Part shown: in pieces, positions 46,818 to 56,002 of the stretch
Position numbering within the stretch: position 1 is the first letter of the stretch
Layout: each line of letters begins with the position of its first letter
NCBI RefSeq assembly: GCF_030548465.1
Contig: NZ_JAUOSF010000006.1
Coordinates: 62,001 to 126,000 of the forward strand
DNA: 64,000 nucleotides
Direction of reading: 5' to 3'
Source of the DNA: Tamlana sp. 2_MG-2023
GTDB taxonomy: Bacteria > Bacteroidota > Bacteroidia > Flavobacteriales > Flavobacteriaceae
Program-made: the position numbers and the translations under genes
Notes under the pieces: model-generated
What the model saw: the letters and a program-made list of their open reading frames with translations, nothing else
Databases searched by the model: none
What the model was told of the DNA's origin: nothing

Positions 46818-49346
46818 ATGAACATGAAAAAACAATTAGTACTGCCCCTCGCGCTATTTTTAACAAGTATCCTCGTAGCCGCCCAAGACTGGTCGGGTAT
46901 TCCTGTACCGGCAGATGCCGGAGCCGGCAAAACTTGGGAGCTCCAAGAAAATGTTTCCGATGATTTTAATTACAACTTCAATTCGTCCTCTTGGTCTAAT
47001 TTTGGAAGTAATAACAAATGGTACAACTTCTATCACAACGCTTGGGATGGACCAGGATATACCTACTGGAAAAACGAAAACGTTACTGTAGATGGTAGCG
47101 ATTTGGTAATTAATGTAGGGTATACCTCCGAAAACAGTAAAGGTGGAAGTTATGGTGTAGCCTCCGGGTGTGTTACATCAAACAATAAAGTTGCTTACCC
47201 CGTTTATGTAGAGTCTGCCATTAGTGTGGCCAACATATCGTTAGCTTCTTGTTTTTGGTTATTAAGTCCAGACGACACAGAGGAAATTGATATTATTGAA
47301 AACTACGGTGGTGTAACAGGCTATAAGCATTTAACACATATTAGCCATCATTCATTTGTACGTAGCCCGTTTACAGATTACCAACCAAGGGACACAAATT
47401 CATGGTATCCAGACAGTCGCGTATCGACTAGCTACGGCTGGGGAGACTGGTGCTATAACAATGGTGGCGCTCGTCGTTATATGCGTATGGGGGTTAATTG
47501 GATTAGCCCAAAACACTTCGAATACTATATTGATGGAGAATTAGTGAGAGTAATGTACTATAATGCTATTGCTACAAAATATAACGGGACTTGGCAATAT
47601 ACTTATTTTAATTCGATGAATTGGAACGTAAACGGTTATAACCTCCCAACAAACAATGGTTCTGGATATACAGATGTAACTGTTCATGCCACTTCTAGCA
47701 CTTACAACTTTAATACCTTAAAAGCGGCTTCCAACGCTTCAAATGGTTATAATGTTATTGATCCTGCCTGGTTTCAAGGCGGAGATGACAATGACGCTGA
47801 CGGAAATGGTGTAACCATTGAAGCAAGAGGATTCACCAAAGAATTAGATATAATTATTAACATGGAATCTCAAAGTTGGTTAGCAGGCTCAACACCTTCT
47901 AGTGCTGATTTAAACAACCCTGCAAAAAACCAAATGAAAGTAGACTGGGTACGTGTTTATAAACCCGTAGGTTCGTCTAATACCGTAGGTGTTACAGGCA
48001 TTAGCATGACACCAACTTCTTTAGCTTTAAATGTTGGCAACCAAGGGAATTTAACCGCGGCAGTTCAGCCAACAAATGCTACAGTAAAAACTATGACTTT
48101 TACTTCAAATAACACCAATGTTGCAACGGTTAACCAAAGTGGAGTGGTTACCGCTGTAGCAAACGGAACAGCTACAATTACAGCTAAATCTACCGATGGT
48201 AATTACACAGATACAAGTACCGTTACAGTGAGCTCTTCTACTTCTGGAGGCTCAGGCAGCGCAATCACTGTGGAGGCAGAATCTTTTGCATCTACTGGAG
48301 GAACCTTTAACGATGGATTCGTTCCGCTAGGAATGAATAAAACCAATTCTACCGTAAACTATGTAAACAAACAAGATTACGCCAATTACAACATAAATGT
48401 GAGTCAAGCTGGCACCTACAATATCGCTTATCAAGTTTCTACACCGATGAGCAATGCTCAGATTGCTATCTATGTAAATAACATATTAATTAGCACAGAT
48501 AACGTGGTTAATAATGGAACTTGGGACAATTATCAAACCTTAAACGCAGGAAATACAGCTAACTTAAGCGCAGGATCACACACTGTTAAAATAGTGGCTT
48601 CTGGATCTAACAATTGGCAATGGAATATGGATAAATTTGTACTGACTAAAACAGGCGGCTCCACAACCGCATCAAATGCTGAAATTATAATTGAAGCAGA
48701 AAGTTTTAACAGTACAACAGGAACTTATAATGATGGTTTTGTACCTCTAGGGATGAATAAAGGCACTACACTTGTGAACTATGTAAATAGTAACGATTCC
48801 GCTACTTACAACATCAACGTAAGTCAAGCTGGAACCTACAATATTGCGTACATGATTTCCACACCATCTAACAACGCCAAAGTTTCCATGTATGTAGACA
48901 ATGTGCTCGTTAGTACTGACAATGTAGTAAATAACGGTTCTTGGGGATCATTCCAAACCTTAAATGCGAATAATAGCGTGAGTTTAACCACTGGAGCACA
49001 CACTGTAAAAATTGTTGCTTCTGGTTCAAATGCATGGCAATGGAATATGGATAAAATCATTCTTAGTAGTAATGGTAGTACTTCAAAACAAAGTCTATCT
49101 AAGGTTTCAAATTCGGAAAAAGTGCTTACCAAGATATATCCAAACCCTGCAAACTCTACGATTTTTATAGAAACTTCTAAAACACTAAATGGCGTTCGAT
49201 TAATTAATGCCTTCGGACAAGTCGTATTAAGTCAAAATGGTGAACAAAAAGCCATTCGCTTAGACAACTTTAGTAACGGTATTTACTTTTTAGAACTCAA
49301 CTTTAACGAGGATAAAGAAATTAAAAAAGTCATTATAAAGCATTAA
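46818..49346 (+). CDS. GH16 agarase/porphyranase-like enzyme with Big2, two CBM6 modules and T9SS signal
   Basis: The product should cleave a red-algal galactan outside the cell. The ATG at 46818 gives MNMKKQLVLPLALFLTSILV, a signal peptide. The ATG at 46725 would put 31 residues ahead of it. In the 842 residues, GH16 spans about 20-390 with the beta-bulge active site EIDIIE (Glu156, Asp158, Glu161). A bacterial Ig-like Big2 domain follows (about 393-472), then two homologous CBM6 modules (about 483-612 and 623-750), then a type A T9SS signal (about 770-842, IYPNPANSTIF). The opening GAGKTWELQENVSDDFNY is agarase/porphyranase-like. Agarose against porphyran specificity cannot be decided here. 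There is no adjacent PUL. Confidence 0.88.
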   Translation: MNMKKQLVLPLALFLTSILVAAQDWSGIPVPADAGAGKTWELQENVSDDFNYNFNSSSWSNFGSNNKWYNFYHNAWDGPGYTYWKNENVTVDGSDLVINVGYTSENSKGGSYGVASGCVTSNNKVAYPVYVESAISVANISLASCFWLLSPDDTEEIDIIENYGGVTGYKHLTHISHHSFVRSPFTDYQPRDTNSWYPDSRVSTSYGWGDWCYNNGGARRYMRMGVNWISPKHFEYYIDGELVRVMYYNAIATKYNGTWQYTYFNSMNWNVNGYNLPTNNGSGYTDVTVHATSSTYNFNTLKAASNASNGYNVIDPAWFQGGDDNDADGNGVTIEARGFTKELDIIINMESQSWLAGSTPSSADLNNPAKNQMKVDWVRVYKPVGSSNTVGVTGISMTPTSLALNVGNQGNLTAAVQPTNATVKTMTFTSNNTNVATVNQSGVVTAVANGTATITAKSTDGNYTDTSTVTVSSSTSGGSGSAITVEAESFASTGGTFNDGFVPLGMNKTNSTVNYVNKQDYANYNINVSQAGTYNIAYQVSTPMSNAQIAIYVNNILISTDNVVNNGTWDNYQTLNAGNTANLSAGSHTVKIVASGSNNWQWNMDKFVLTKTGGSTTASNAEIIIEAESFNSTTGTYNDGFVPLGMNKGTTLVNYVNSNDSATYNINVSQAGTYNIAYMISTPSNNAKVSMYVDNVLVSTDNVVNNGSWGSFQTLNANNSVSLTTGAHTVKIVASGSNAWQWNMDKIILSSNGSTSKQSLSKVSNSEKVLTKIYPNPANSTIFIETSKTLNGVRLINAFGQVVLSQNGEQKAIRLDNFSNGIYFLELNFNEDKEIKKVIIKH

Positions 49347-49378
49347 TCACTTCGATTAATTTAAAGTCCCCAATTTTT

Positions 49379-49417
49379 AACTCCGCGTTACTTCATTGTG
49401 ATGCGGAGTTTTTTTTT
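49379..49417 (+). terminator. Terminator after the GH16 gene
   Basis: An 8-bp stem (49379-49386 with 49403-49410) with further inner pairing is followed by seven T. It lies 32 bases after the stop codon. Confidence 0.88.
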
Positions 49418-49433
49418 GAACACGAAACATGCT

Positions 49434-49584
49434 GCGTTAGGGATTGCAACGGAAATCCTTTTTAAAAGAGATGAAAAACCATACATGAAGTAAGTTATTT
49501 ACTAGGCAAAAAATACTAACAATAACATGAGTATCCGACTCTTTTAAAAAGATTGCAGTGAAAAGCCCGACCTTTAGGTAACGC
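49434..49584 (+). ncRNA. Structured intergenic element, copy 2 (possible ncRNA)
   Basis: The element is closed by GCGTTA (49434-49439) with TAACGC (49579-49584). It has the blocks GGGATTGCAACGGA and AAAAGCCCGACC, and a perfect 13-bp internal stem (49458-49470 with 49539-49551). It resembles copy 1 at 35682-35768, but the interior is longer. The closing stem differs from copy 1 by a compensatory C-G to T-A change, which supports a real fold. No promoter box is evident just upstream; the GH16 terminator is. It fills most of the 380-base gap between the GH16 and obg genes. Confidence 0.6.
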
Positions 49585-49622
49585 CCAAAAAAGGATTAAG
49601 AGAAAATATTTTGTTTACAAAT

Positions 49623-49655
49623 AAAAACCCCTTCAGGTTTTGAAAACTGAAAGGG
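49623..49655 (-). terminator. Terminator after obg
   Basis: On the minus strand CCCTTTCAG pairs with CTGAAGGGG (plus 49647-49655 and 49628-49636, one G-U), followed by five T. It lies 73 bases past the obg stop codon. Confidence 0.78.
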
Positions 49656-49701
49656 CTACAAGTGTTATATTGTTATGTATTTTAAACTACTGAATTACTT
49701 T

Positions 49702-49714
49702 CGCTTTCGCGGAA
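49702..49714. repeat. Short palindromic motif CGCTTTCGCGGAA
   Basis: This 13-mer lies downstream of obg and recurs exactly at 62504-62516 inside the glycosyltransferase gene. It resembles a short palindrome that I recall being common in marine flavobacterial genomes. No function is known to me. Confidence 0.4.
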
Positions 49715-49727
49715 GCATAAAACGAAA

Positions 49728-50723
49728 TTAGTTCAACATTTTCCAAAGTACATCTTTCAGCTCAGTAATGCCTTTTTGGGCTACTGATGATATGAACATG
49801 TATGGAATTGGAAGTTCGTTATCAAGTTCGATTTTCATTTCAGCTTTAAGCTCATCATCAAGCATATCACTTTTAGAAATCGCGATAATACGGTCTTTGT
49901 CCAGCATTTCAGGATTGTAACGACGCAACTCATCTAATAAAATATCGTATTGTTTTTTAATATCTTCAGCATCGGCTGGAATTAAAAACAGTAGAATAGA
50001 ATTACGTTCGATATGACGTAAGAAGTAATGCCCTAAACCTCTTCCTTCGGCGGCACCCTCGATAATTCCAGGAATATCGGCCATAACAAAAGTCTGGAAA
50101 TCACGATATTGTACAATTCCTAAATTAGGTTTTAGCGTGGTAAATTCATAATCAGCAATTTTAGGTTTTGCTGAAGTCACTACCGAAAGTAAAGTTGATT
50201 TCCCTGCGTTTGGAAAACCTACCAAACCAACATCGGCAAGCACTTTAAGCTCCATGGTTACATAGAATTCCTCCATGGGCATACCTGGCTGCGCGTAACG
50301 TGGTGTTTGATTTGTAGAGGTTTTAAAATGCCAGTTTCCTAAGCCACCTTTCCCTCCTTGAGCTAAGATGCGCTCCTCGCCTTCTTCGGTGATTTCAAAA
50401 AGGATACTATTCGTTTCGGTATCGCGAACTACAGTTCCTAATGGCACATCGATGTACACATCTTCACCATCGCTACCAAAACTTCTACCACTACTACCGT
50501 GCCCACCATGTCCAGCACGAATGTGTTTTTTAAACTTTAAGTGAAGTAGGGTCCATAAATTGGATTGCCCTCGGATAATAACATGACCTCCACGACCACC
50601 ATCACCACCGTCTGGGCCACCTTTGGCTATGTACTTTTCGCGATGTAAATGCGAAGAACCTTTTCCTCCGTTTCCAGAAGATACATACATTTTTACGTAG
50701 TCTACAAAATTCCCTTCAGTCAT
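49728..50723 (-). CDS. obg: Obg family GTPase (CgtA)
   Basis: Obg binds the large ribosomal subunit and links ribosome assembly to growth and the stringent response. The 331-residue product has the Gly-rich Obg fold (about 1-158) starting [20 protein letters not shown], then the G domain with [10 protein letters not shown] (about 166-175), [16 protein letters not shown], and the NKxD-type motif in the form SKSD. It ends soon after the G domain and lacks the long variable C-terminal tail. It lies downstream of the hpt-adk fusion but is separated by a hairpin. Confidence 0.97.
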   Translation of the reverse strand: MTEGNFVDYVKMYVSSGNGGKGSSHLHREKYIAKGGPDGGDGGRGGHVIIRGQSNLWTLLHLKFKKHIRAGHGGHGSSGRSFGSDGEDVYIDVPLGTVVRDTETNSILFEITEEGEERILAQGGKGGLGNWHFKTSTNQTPRYAQPGMPMEEFYVTMELKVLADVGLVGFPNAGKSTLLSVVTSAKPKIADYEFTTLKPNLGIVQYRDFQTFVMADIPGIIEGAAEGRGLGHYFLRHIERNSILLFLIPADAEDIKKQYDILLDELRRYNPEMLDKDRIIAISKSDMLDDELKAEMKIELDNELPIPYMFISSVAQKGITELKDVLWKMLN

Positions 50724-50804
50724 ATCTCAAGTTTAAAGTTATGAGTCTTAAAGTTACACGTTTTTGAGTGCTTTTACTTTATACTCCTTTATTATTATTT
50801 AAAC

Positions 50805-50838
50805 GAAAACATCTTTTGATGGCTCAAAAGATGTTTTC
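50805..50838 (-). terminator. Terminator after the hpt-adk fusion gene
   Basis: A perfect 15-bp stem (50805-50819 with 50824-50838, four-base loop) is followed on the minus strand by GTTTAAATAATAATAAAGG. It lies 39 bases past the adk stop codon and may end or weaken transcription into obg. Confidence 0.75.
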
Positions 50839-50876
50839 ATGATGTATTAAAAGCCTGTTTAAAACAGAGCTATATG

Positions 50877-51986
50877 TTATAAACTATCAATTACAGCACT
50901 TAAACGCTCTGTAATGTCTTCGATGCTACCTACACCATCAACACCAAAATATTTATCTTGAGCTGAATAGTATTCTTTTAAAATAGCTGTTTTGTTGTAA
51001 TATTCTGTAATTCTATTTCTAATAATAGATTCGTTAGCGTCGTCTGCGCGCCCGCTAGTTTTACCTCTTCCTAAAAGACGTTCTACTAGAATTTCATCAT
51101 CAACTTCTAAGGCAATCATAGCATTTATTTGAGAATCTTTAGAATCCATTAATTTCTCTAAAGCTTCTGCTTGTGCGTTGGTACGAGGAAAACCATCGAA
51201 AATAAATCCGTTAGCTCCAGCATTTTTTTCAACTTCTGCGTTAAGCATATCGATAGTCACTTGATCTGGCACCAATTCACCTTTATCAATAAACGATTTT
51301 GCTAACATCCCTAATGCTGTTTCGTTTTTGATATTAAATCTAAAAACATCACCTGTAGAGATATGTACTAAGTTATACTTTTCCTTTAAAAATTCTGCTT
51401 GAGTTCCTTTACCGGCACCTGGAGGGCCAAATAACACTAGGTTTGTCATATGTTGAGTTTGTTTTATTTGATATACTTCTGGTAAGTTTCTTCCTAAACC
51501 ATCATAATCTAAACCGTAACCGACTATGAATTTATTCGGAATTTCAATACCAACGTAATGCAGTTTAAAATCTTTCTTATAAGCTTCAGGCTTGTAGAAA
51601 AGCGTGGCTATTTTTAAAGATTTTACATTTTCATTTTTAAAAATACGATGAACTTCCGCTAAAGTATTTCCTGTATCAATAATATCTTCCAGAATAACAA
51701 CGGTACGCCCGGTTAAGTCTTGTGTTAATCCTATTAAACGCTGAATATCTTCGGTAGATTTTACGCCTTCGTAAGATGCTAACTTTATAAAAGTAACCTC
51801 ACAAGGTTTAGGATATTTTTTCACAAAATCGCTTACCACCATAAATGAGCCATTCAAAATACCAATAAAAATAGGGATTTCGTCGCCTACATCGTTAGCA
51901 ATTTCAGTTGCTAAACGTTGCATCACTTCATCTATTTGTTTCGCAGGTATAAAGGGCTTAAAAAACTTATCGTGTAGCTTTATCAA
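50877..51986 (-). CDS. adk: Hypoxanthine phosphoribosyltransferase-adenylate kinase fusion
   Basis: The 369-residue product joins two purine enzymes. Residues about 1-175 are a type I phosphoribosyltransferase with the PRPP loop VVILEDIIDTGNTLAEV (about 95-111), as in Hpt. Residues about 181-369 are adenylate kinase, beginning MTNLVLFGPPGAGKGTQAEF with P-loop GPPGAGKGT, then FDGFPRTNAQAEAL and GRGKTSGRADD. The LID is short, as in the short-type kinases of this group. The Met at the joint suggests the ancestral adk start. No stop or frameshift lies between the parts. I recall this fusion in other Flavobacteriaceae. A TATCTTTG box lies upstream. Confidence 0.95.
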   Translation of the reverse strand: MIKLHDKFFKPFIPAKQIDEVMQRLATEIANDVGDEIPIFIGILNGSFMVVSDFVKKYPKPCEVTFIKLASYEGVKSTEDIQRLIGLTQDLTGRTVVILEDIIDTGNTLAEVHRIFKNENVKSLKIATLFYKPEAYKKDFKLHYVGIEIPNKFIVGYGLDYDGLGRNLPEVYQIKQTQHMTNLVLFGPPGAGKGTQAEFLKEKYNLVHISTGDVFRFNIKNETALGMLAKSFIDKGELVPDQVTIDMLNAEVEKNAGANGFIFDGFPRTNAQAEALEKLMDSKDSQINAMIALEVDDEILVERLLGRGKTSGRADDANESIIRNRITEYYNKTAILKEYYSAQDKYFGVDGVGSIEDITERLSAVIDSL

Positions 51987-52009
51987 AACTTAAATATTTT
52001 TTAAAGAGG

Positions 52010-52017
52010 CAAAGATA
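52010..52017 (-). promoter_or_regulatory. Candidate -7 box for hpt-adk
   Basis: Minus-strand TATCTTTG fits TAnnTTTG exactly and lies 23 bases before the gene start at 51986. The -33 part is not clear. It is arranged divergently with the purK box. Confidence 0.5.
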
Positions 52018-52082
52018 ATCAATAGATTGAGCAATAACCATTTTTTGATTTTGATTTTAGGAACTAATTTAAGATTTAACCG

Positions 52083-52090
52083 TATTTTTG
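52083..52090 (+). promoter_or_regulatory. Candidate -7 box for purK-purE
   Basis: TATTTTTG fits TAnnTTTG exactly and lies 36 bases before the purK ATG. No TTG is at the usual distance. No riboswitch-like fold was recognised in the 140-base divergent region. Confidence 0.5.
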
Positions 52091-52126
52091 CCTATCCTAA
52101 TTTCGATTTAGTAAAAAACACATTTA

Positions 52127-53281
52127 ATGAATTATTTTTCATCAAACTTTAAACTTGGTATTTTGGGTGGCGGCCAACTTGGTAAAATGCTACTATACAA
52201 CACACGAAAATTCGATATTTACACGGCTGTTCTTGAGTCTAGCGATGAAGCGCCTTGCAAAATTGCTTGCGACCATTTTCAGCTGGGTGATTTAATGGAT
52301 TATGATGCGGTTTATAATTTTGGAAAACAAGTAGATGTTTTAACTTTTGAAATTGAAAACGTAAATGTTGATGCGCTCGAAGCTTTAGAAAAAGAAGGAG
52401 TGAAAGTATATCCGTCTTCTAAAACGCTGAGAACCATTCAGAATAAAGCCACTCAAAAATTATTTTACGTAGATAACAACTTACCTACCGCTCCATTTTC
52501 ACGTTTTGCATATACTTCTGAAATTGAAGAAGCCATAAACCACGGTGGTTTAAGTCTTCCATTTGTTTGGAAATGTGCACAATTTGGTTACGACGGTACA
52601 GGCGTAAAAATTGTAAAATCTGTTGATGATTTAAAAGATTTACCAAACGTAGAATGTATTGCTGAAACCTTAGTGCCTTTTAAAAATGAATTGGCTGTTA
52701 TTGTTTCTAGAAGTGCATCTGGCGAAATTAAAACCTATCCAGTTGTCGAAATGGAATTTCACCCAGAAGCCAATCAAGTGGAATATGTGATTTGCCCAGC
52801 AAGAATTCCTGAAGCCATTGCTAAAAAAGCGGAAGATGTGGCCTTAGCGGCTTCAAAAGCATTTAATCATGTTGGGTTATTGGCTGTTGAAATGTTTCAA
52901 ACCCAAGACGATGACATTCTTATTAACGAGGTAGCACCAAGACCTCACAATTCTGGTCACCAAACTATTGAAGCGAGTTACACGTCACAATTCGAACAAC
53001 ATATTAGAGCCATATTAAACTTACCTTTAGGGCGTACCGATAATAAAGTTGGTGGAGTAATGGTTAACTTAGTGGGCGCTGAAGGCTATTCTGGAAATGT
53101 GGTTTACGAAAACATAGAAAATATCATGAAAATGGATGGTGTAACGCCACACATTTATGGTAAAAAACAAACCAGACCATTTAGAAAAATGGGGCATGTC
53201 ACGATTGTGAATGAAGATTTGAATGAAGCGCGACGCGTGGCAGAACAAGTTAAAAACAGTATTAAAGTAATAAGCGAATAG
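52127..53281 (+). CDS. purK: 5-(carboxyamino)imidazole ribonucleotide synthase
   Basis: PurK uses ATP and bicarbonate to make N5-CAIR from AIR in de novo purine synthesis. The 384-residue ATP-grasp product begins with the N-terminal GILGGGQLGKML (about 11-22). The central domain has FVWKCAQFGYDGTGVKIV, and the metal/ATP segment is INEVAPRPHNSGHQTIEA (about 266-283). It precedes purE by 2 nt, so the two sequential steps are made from one transcript. Confidence 0.97.
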   Translation: MNYFSSNFKLGILGGGQLGKMLLYNTRKFDIYTAVLESSDEAPCKIACDHFQLGDLMDYDAVYNFGKQVDVLTFEIENVNVDALEALEKEGVKVYPSSKTLRTIQNKATQKLFYVDNNLPTAPFSRFAYTSEIEEAINHGGLSLPFVWKCAQFGYDGTGVKIVKSVDDLKDLPNVECIAETLVPFKNELAVIVSRSASGEIKTYPVVEMEFHPEANQVEYVICPARIPEAIAKKAEDVALAASKAFNHVGLLAVEMFQTQDDDILINEVAPRPHNSGHQTIEASYTSQFEQHIRAILNLPLGRTDNKVGGVMVNLVGAEGYSGNVVYENIENIMKMDGVTPHIYGKKQTRPFRKMGHVTIVNEDLNEARRVAEQVKNSIKVISE

Positions 53282-53283
53282 AT

Positions 53284-53763
53284 ATGAGTAAAGTAGGCGT
53301 TATTATGGGAAGCAAAAGCGACCTTCCCGTTATGCAAGATGCGATTGACATCTTAAAAGGTTTTGACATTGAGGTAGAAGTTGATATTGTTTCAGCGCAC
53401 CGTACACCAGAAAAATTATTTGATTATGGTAAAAATGCACATACTAGAGGATTTTCTGTAGTTGTTGCTGGTGCTGGTGGTGCGGCGCATTTGCCAGGTA
53501 TGATTGCTTCTTTATCACCACTTCCTGTTATTGGAGTGCCTGTAAAAAGCAGTAATTCTATAGATGGTTGGGATTCTGTATTATCTATTTTACAAATGCC
53601 AGGCGGTGTACCTGTAGCAACAGTAGCTTTAAACGGTGCTAAAAACGCAGGTATCTTAGCCGCACAAATTATTGGCGCTAGTGATAAATGCGTGCTTGAT
53701 AAGATTATTATGTATAAAGAAGGCTTGAAAGTTAAAGTTAACGAATCTGCCAAAGACTTATAG
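53284..53763 (+). CDS. purE: N5-carboxyaminoimidazole ribonucleotide mutase
   Basis: PurE converts N5-CAIR to CAIR. The 159-residue product begins MSKVGVIMGSKSDLPVMQDA and has the active-site segments SAHRTPEKLFDYG and GAGGAAHLPGMIAS, with GVPVKSSNSIDGWDSVLSIL following. Length and motifs match the class I (bacterial) enzyme. It follows purK by 2 nt and is closed by a hairpin terminator 6 bases after its stop codon. Confidence 0.98.
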   Translation: MSKVGVIMGSKSDLPVMQDAIDILKGFDIEVEVDIVSAHRTPEKLFDYGKNAHTRGFSVVVAGAGGAAHLPGMIASLSPLPVIGVPVKSSNSIDGWDSVLSILQMPGGVPVATVALNGAKNAGILAAQIIGASDKCVLDKIIMYKEGLKVKVNESAKDL

Positions 53764-53769
53764 TATGAA

Positions 53770-53799
53770 AAAAGCCTCGAAAATAAATTCGAGGCTTTT
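53770..53799 (+). terminator. Terminator after purE
   Basis: A perfect 12-bp stem (53770-53781 with 53788-53799) ends in four T. It lies directly behind the purE stop codon. The T-run is short because it forms part of the stem. Confidence 0.8.
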
Positions 53800-53916
53800 C
53801 AGCTATTAACAAATAATTCTATTGAGTTAGTCACTCTGCAATTATGACTTCAAAAATACGTATTTTTTTATTATGCGCACATAGTAAAATAAATATTTAA
53901 CACATAAATTAAAGAA

Positions 53917-55956
53917 ATGCTAAATAAATCATTAATAACACCTTACAATACTAAGTTTCATACGGCTCCATTCTCAAAAATTAAAAACGAGGATTTTCTA
54001 CCTGCTTTTAAAGCATCCATTGAAAGTGCTAAACAGGAGATTGATAGCATCGCTAATAACTCTGAAAAGCCTTCTTTCGAAAATACGATTGAAGCCTTAG
54101 ATTTTTCGGGGGAACAATTAGATCGTTTGGCAAGTATTTTCTTTAATTTAAACTCAGCAGAAACTAACGAAACCATTCAAAAAATAGCTCAAGAAGTTTC
54201 TCCTTTACTTTCAGAATTTAGTAACGACATTACTTTAAATGAGGATTTGTTTAAGCGTGTTAAAGCGGTTTACGATTCTAAAGCTGATTTAGACCTTACC
54301 ATAGAACAACAAACACTGCTTGATAAAAAATATAAAGGTTTCTCTAGAAATGGAGCTAACCTAGCGGAAGACAAAAAGCTAAAATTAAGAGACATCGACA
54401 AACAACTGAGTCAACTGAGTCTTAAATTTGGTGAGAATGTTTTAGCTGAAACTAATAAGTTTGAAATGCTAATTACCAATGAAGCCGATTTATCTGGTCT
54501 TCCTGAAGGCACCATTGAAGCTGCAAAACAATTGGCGGAATCTAAAGACAAAGACGGTTGGATGTTTACTTTAGATTACCCAAGCTACATTCCGTTTCTT
54601 ACTTATGCCGATAATCGTGAATTAAGAAAAAAGCTAGCTTTGGAAGCGGGTGCTAAAGCTTTTAAAGGCGATGCTTTAGACAATCAAGACAACGTTCTCA
54701 AAATCGTAAAACTTCGTCAGGAGCGTGCCAACTTATTGGGCTACAAAACACACGCCCACTTTGTTTTAGAGGAACGCATGGCGGAAACTCCAGAAACCGT
54801 TACAAACTTTTTAAACGAACTTCTAGAGAAAGCTAAGCCTGCGGCTGAAATTGAATTTAAAAAACTCGAAGCTTTCGCTAAAAAACTTGATGGTATCGAT
54901 CATTTAGAAAAATGGGATGGTGCTTACTATTCTGAAAAACTCAAGCAAAAATTATTCAGTTTAGATGATGAGCTTCTCAAACCATATTTCAAATTAGAAA
55001 ATGTTATTAACGGGGCTTTTACCATTGCTAATAAATTATTCGATTTAAATTTTGAAGAAATTAACGACATCGATAAATACCACGACGATGTTTTAACTTA
55101 TAAAGTGACCGACGCTAACGGCGATTTAGTCGCTATCTTTTATGCCGATTTTTTCCCAAGAGCTGGAAAACGAAATGGTGCTTGGATGACGGTTTACAAA
55201 CCACAATACGTTAAAGATGGCGAAAATAGCAGACCACACATTTCAATCGTTTGCAATTTCACGAAACCTACAAAAAGCAAACCTTCACTTTTAACCTTTA
55301 ACGAAGTCACGACTTTATTCCACGAATTTGGACATGCCCTACACGGTATGCTAGCCAACACCACCTACCCGAGTCTTTCTGGAACTAGCGTGTATTGGGA
55401 CTTTGTAGAATTACCAAGTCAGGTTTTAGAAAACTGGTGCTACGAAAAAGAAGCCTTAGAATTATTCGCCACACATTACGAAACTGGCGAAGTGATTCCT
55501 ATGGATTTGGTTGAAAAAATTAAAGAATCGGCAGCTTTTCACGAAGGCATGCAAACCTTGCGTCAGTTAAGCTTTGGTCTTTTAGATATGAGCTGGCATG
55601 GTGAAGATCCTAGCCATATTTCAGATGTAAAAGCGCATGAAAAAGAAGCTTTTAAAAATACAACACTTTATCCTGAAGTTGAAGAAAATTGTATGAGCAC
55701 TGCCTTTTCACATATTTTCCAAGGTGGCTATTCATCTGGTTATTACAGTTACAAGTGGGCTGAAGTTCTAGATGCTGATGCCTTTGAATATTTCAAAGAA
55801 ACAGGGATTTTTAATAAAACGGTAGCCAAGAAATTTCAGGACAACGTACTTTCTCTAGGAGGCACTGAAAACCCAATGACACTTTACAAGCGTTTTAGAG
55901 GCCAAGAACCTCAACCAGAAGCCTTGTTGAGACGTGCAGGATTAATCTCTAAATAA
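53917..55956 (+). CDS. M3 family metallopeptidase (peptidyl-dipeptidase / oligopeptidase type)
   Basis: M3 peptidases degrade short peptides in the cytoplasm or periplasm. The 679-residue product is mainly helical. The zinc motif is FHEFGHALHG (about residues 468-477), and the downstream Glu region is in SQVLENWCYEKEAL. The C-terminal block GGYSSGYYSYKWAEVLDADA is typical of Dcp/oligopeptidase A. No signal peptide is seen, which favours a cytoplasmic location. Dcp-type is preferred over PepF by length and sequence, but the exact specificity is inferred. Confidence 0.95.
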   Translation: MLNKSLITPYNTKFHTAPFSKIKNEDFLPAFKASIESAKQEIDSIANNSEKPSFENTIEALDFSGEQLDRLASIFFNLNSAETNETIQKIAQEVSPLLSEFSNDITLNEDLFKRVKAVYDSKADLDLTIEQQTLLDKKYKGFSRNGANLAEDKKLKLRDIDKQLSQLSLKFGENVLAETNKFEMLITNEADLSGLPEGTIEAAKQLAESKDKDGWMFTLDYPSYIPFLTYADNRELRKKLALEAGAKAFKGDALDNQDNVLKIVKLRQERANLLGYKTHAHFVLEERMAETPETVTNFLNELLEKAKPAAEIEFKKLEAFAKKLDGIDHLEKWDGAYYSEKLKQKLFSLDDELLKPYFKLENVINGAFTIANKLFDLNFEEINDIDKYHDDVLTYKVTDANGDLVAIFYADFFPRAGKRNGAWMTVYKPQYVKDGENSRPHISIVCNFTKPTKSKPSLLTFNEVTTLFHEFGHALHGMLANTTYPSLSGTSVYWDFVELPSQVLENWCYEKEALELFATHYETGEVIPMDLVEKIKESAAFHEGMQTLRQLSFGLLDMSWHGEDPSHISDVKAHEKEAFKNTTLYPEVEENCMSTAFSHIFQGGYSSGYYSYKWAEVLDADAFEYFKETGIFNKTVAKKFQDNVLSLGGTENPMTLYKRFRGQEPQPEALLRRAGLISK

Positions 55957-55973
55957 AATCCATTTTTTTCAAC

Positions 55974-55981
55974 TACATTTG
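55974..55981 (+). promoter_or_regulatory. Candidate -7 box for the ECF sigma gene
   Basis: TACATTTG fits TAnnTTTG exactly and lies 21 bases before the sigma ATG. No clear -33 box is seen. Confidence 0.48.
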
Positions 55982-56002
55982 AAACACTAAAACTATTCCT
56001 CA

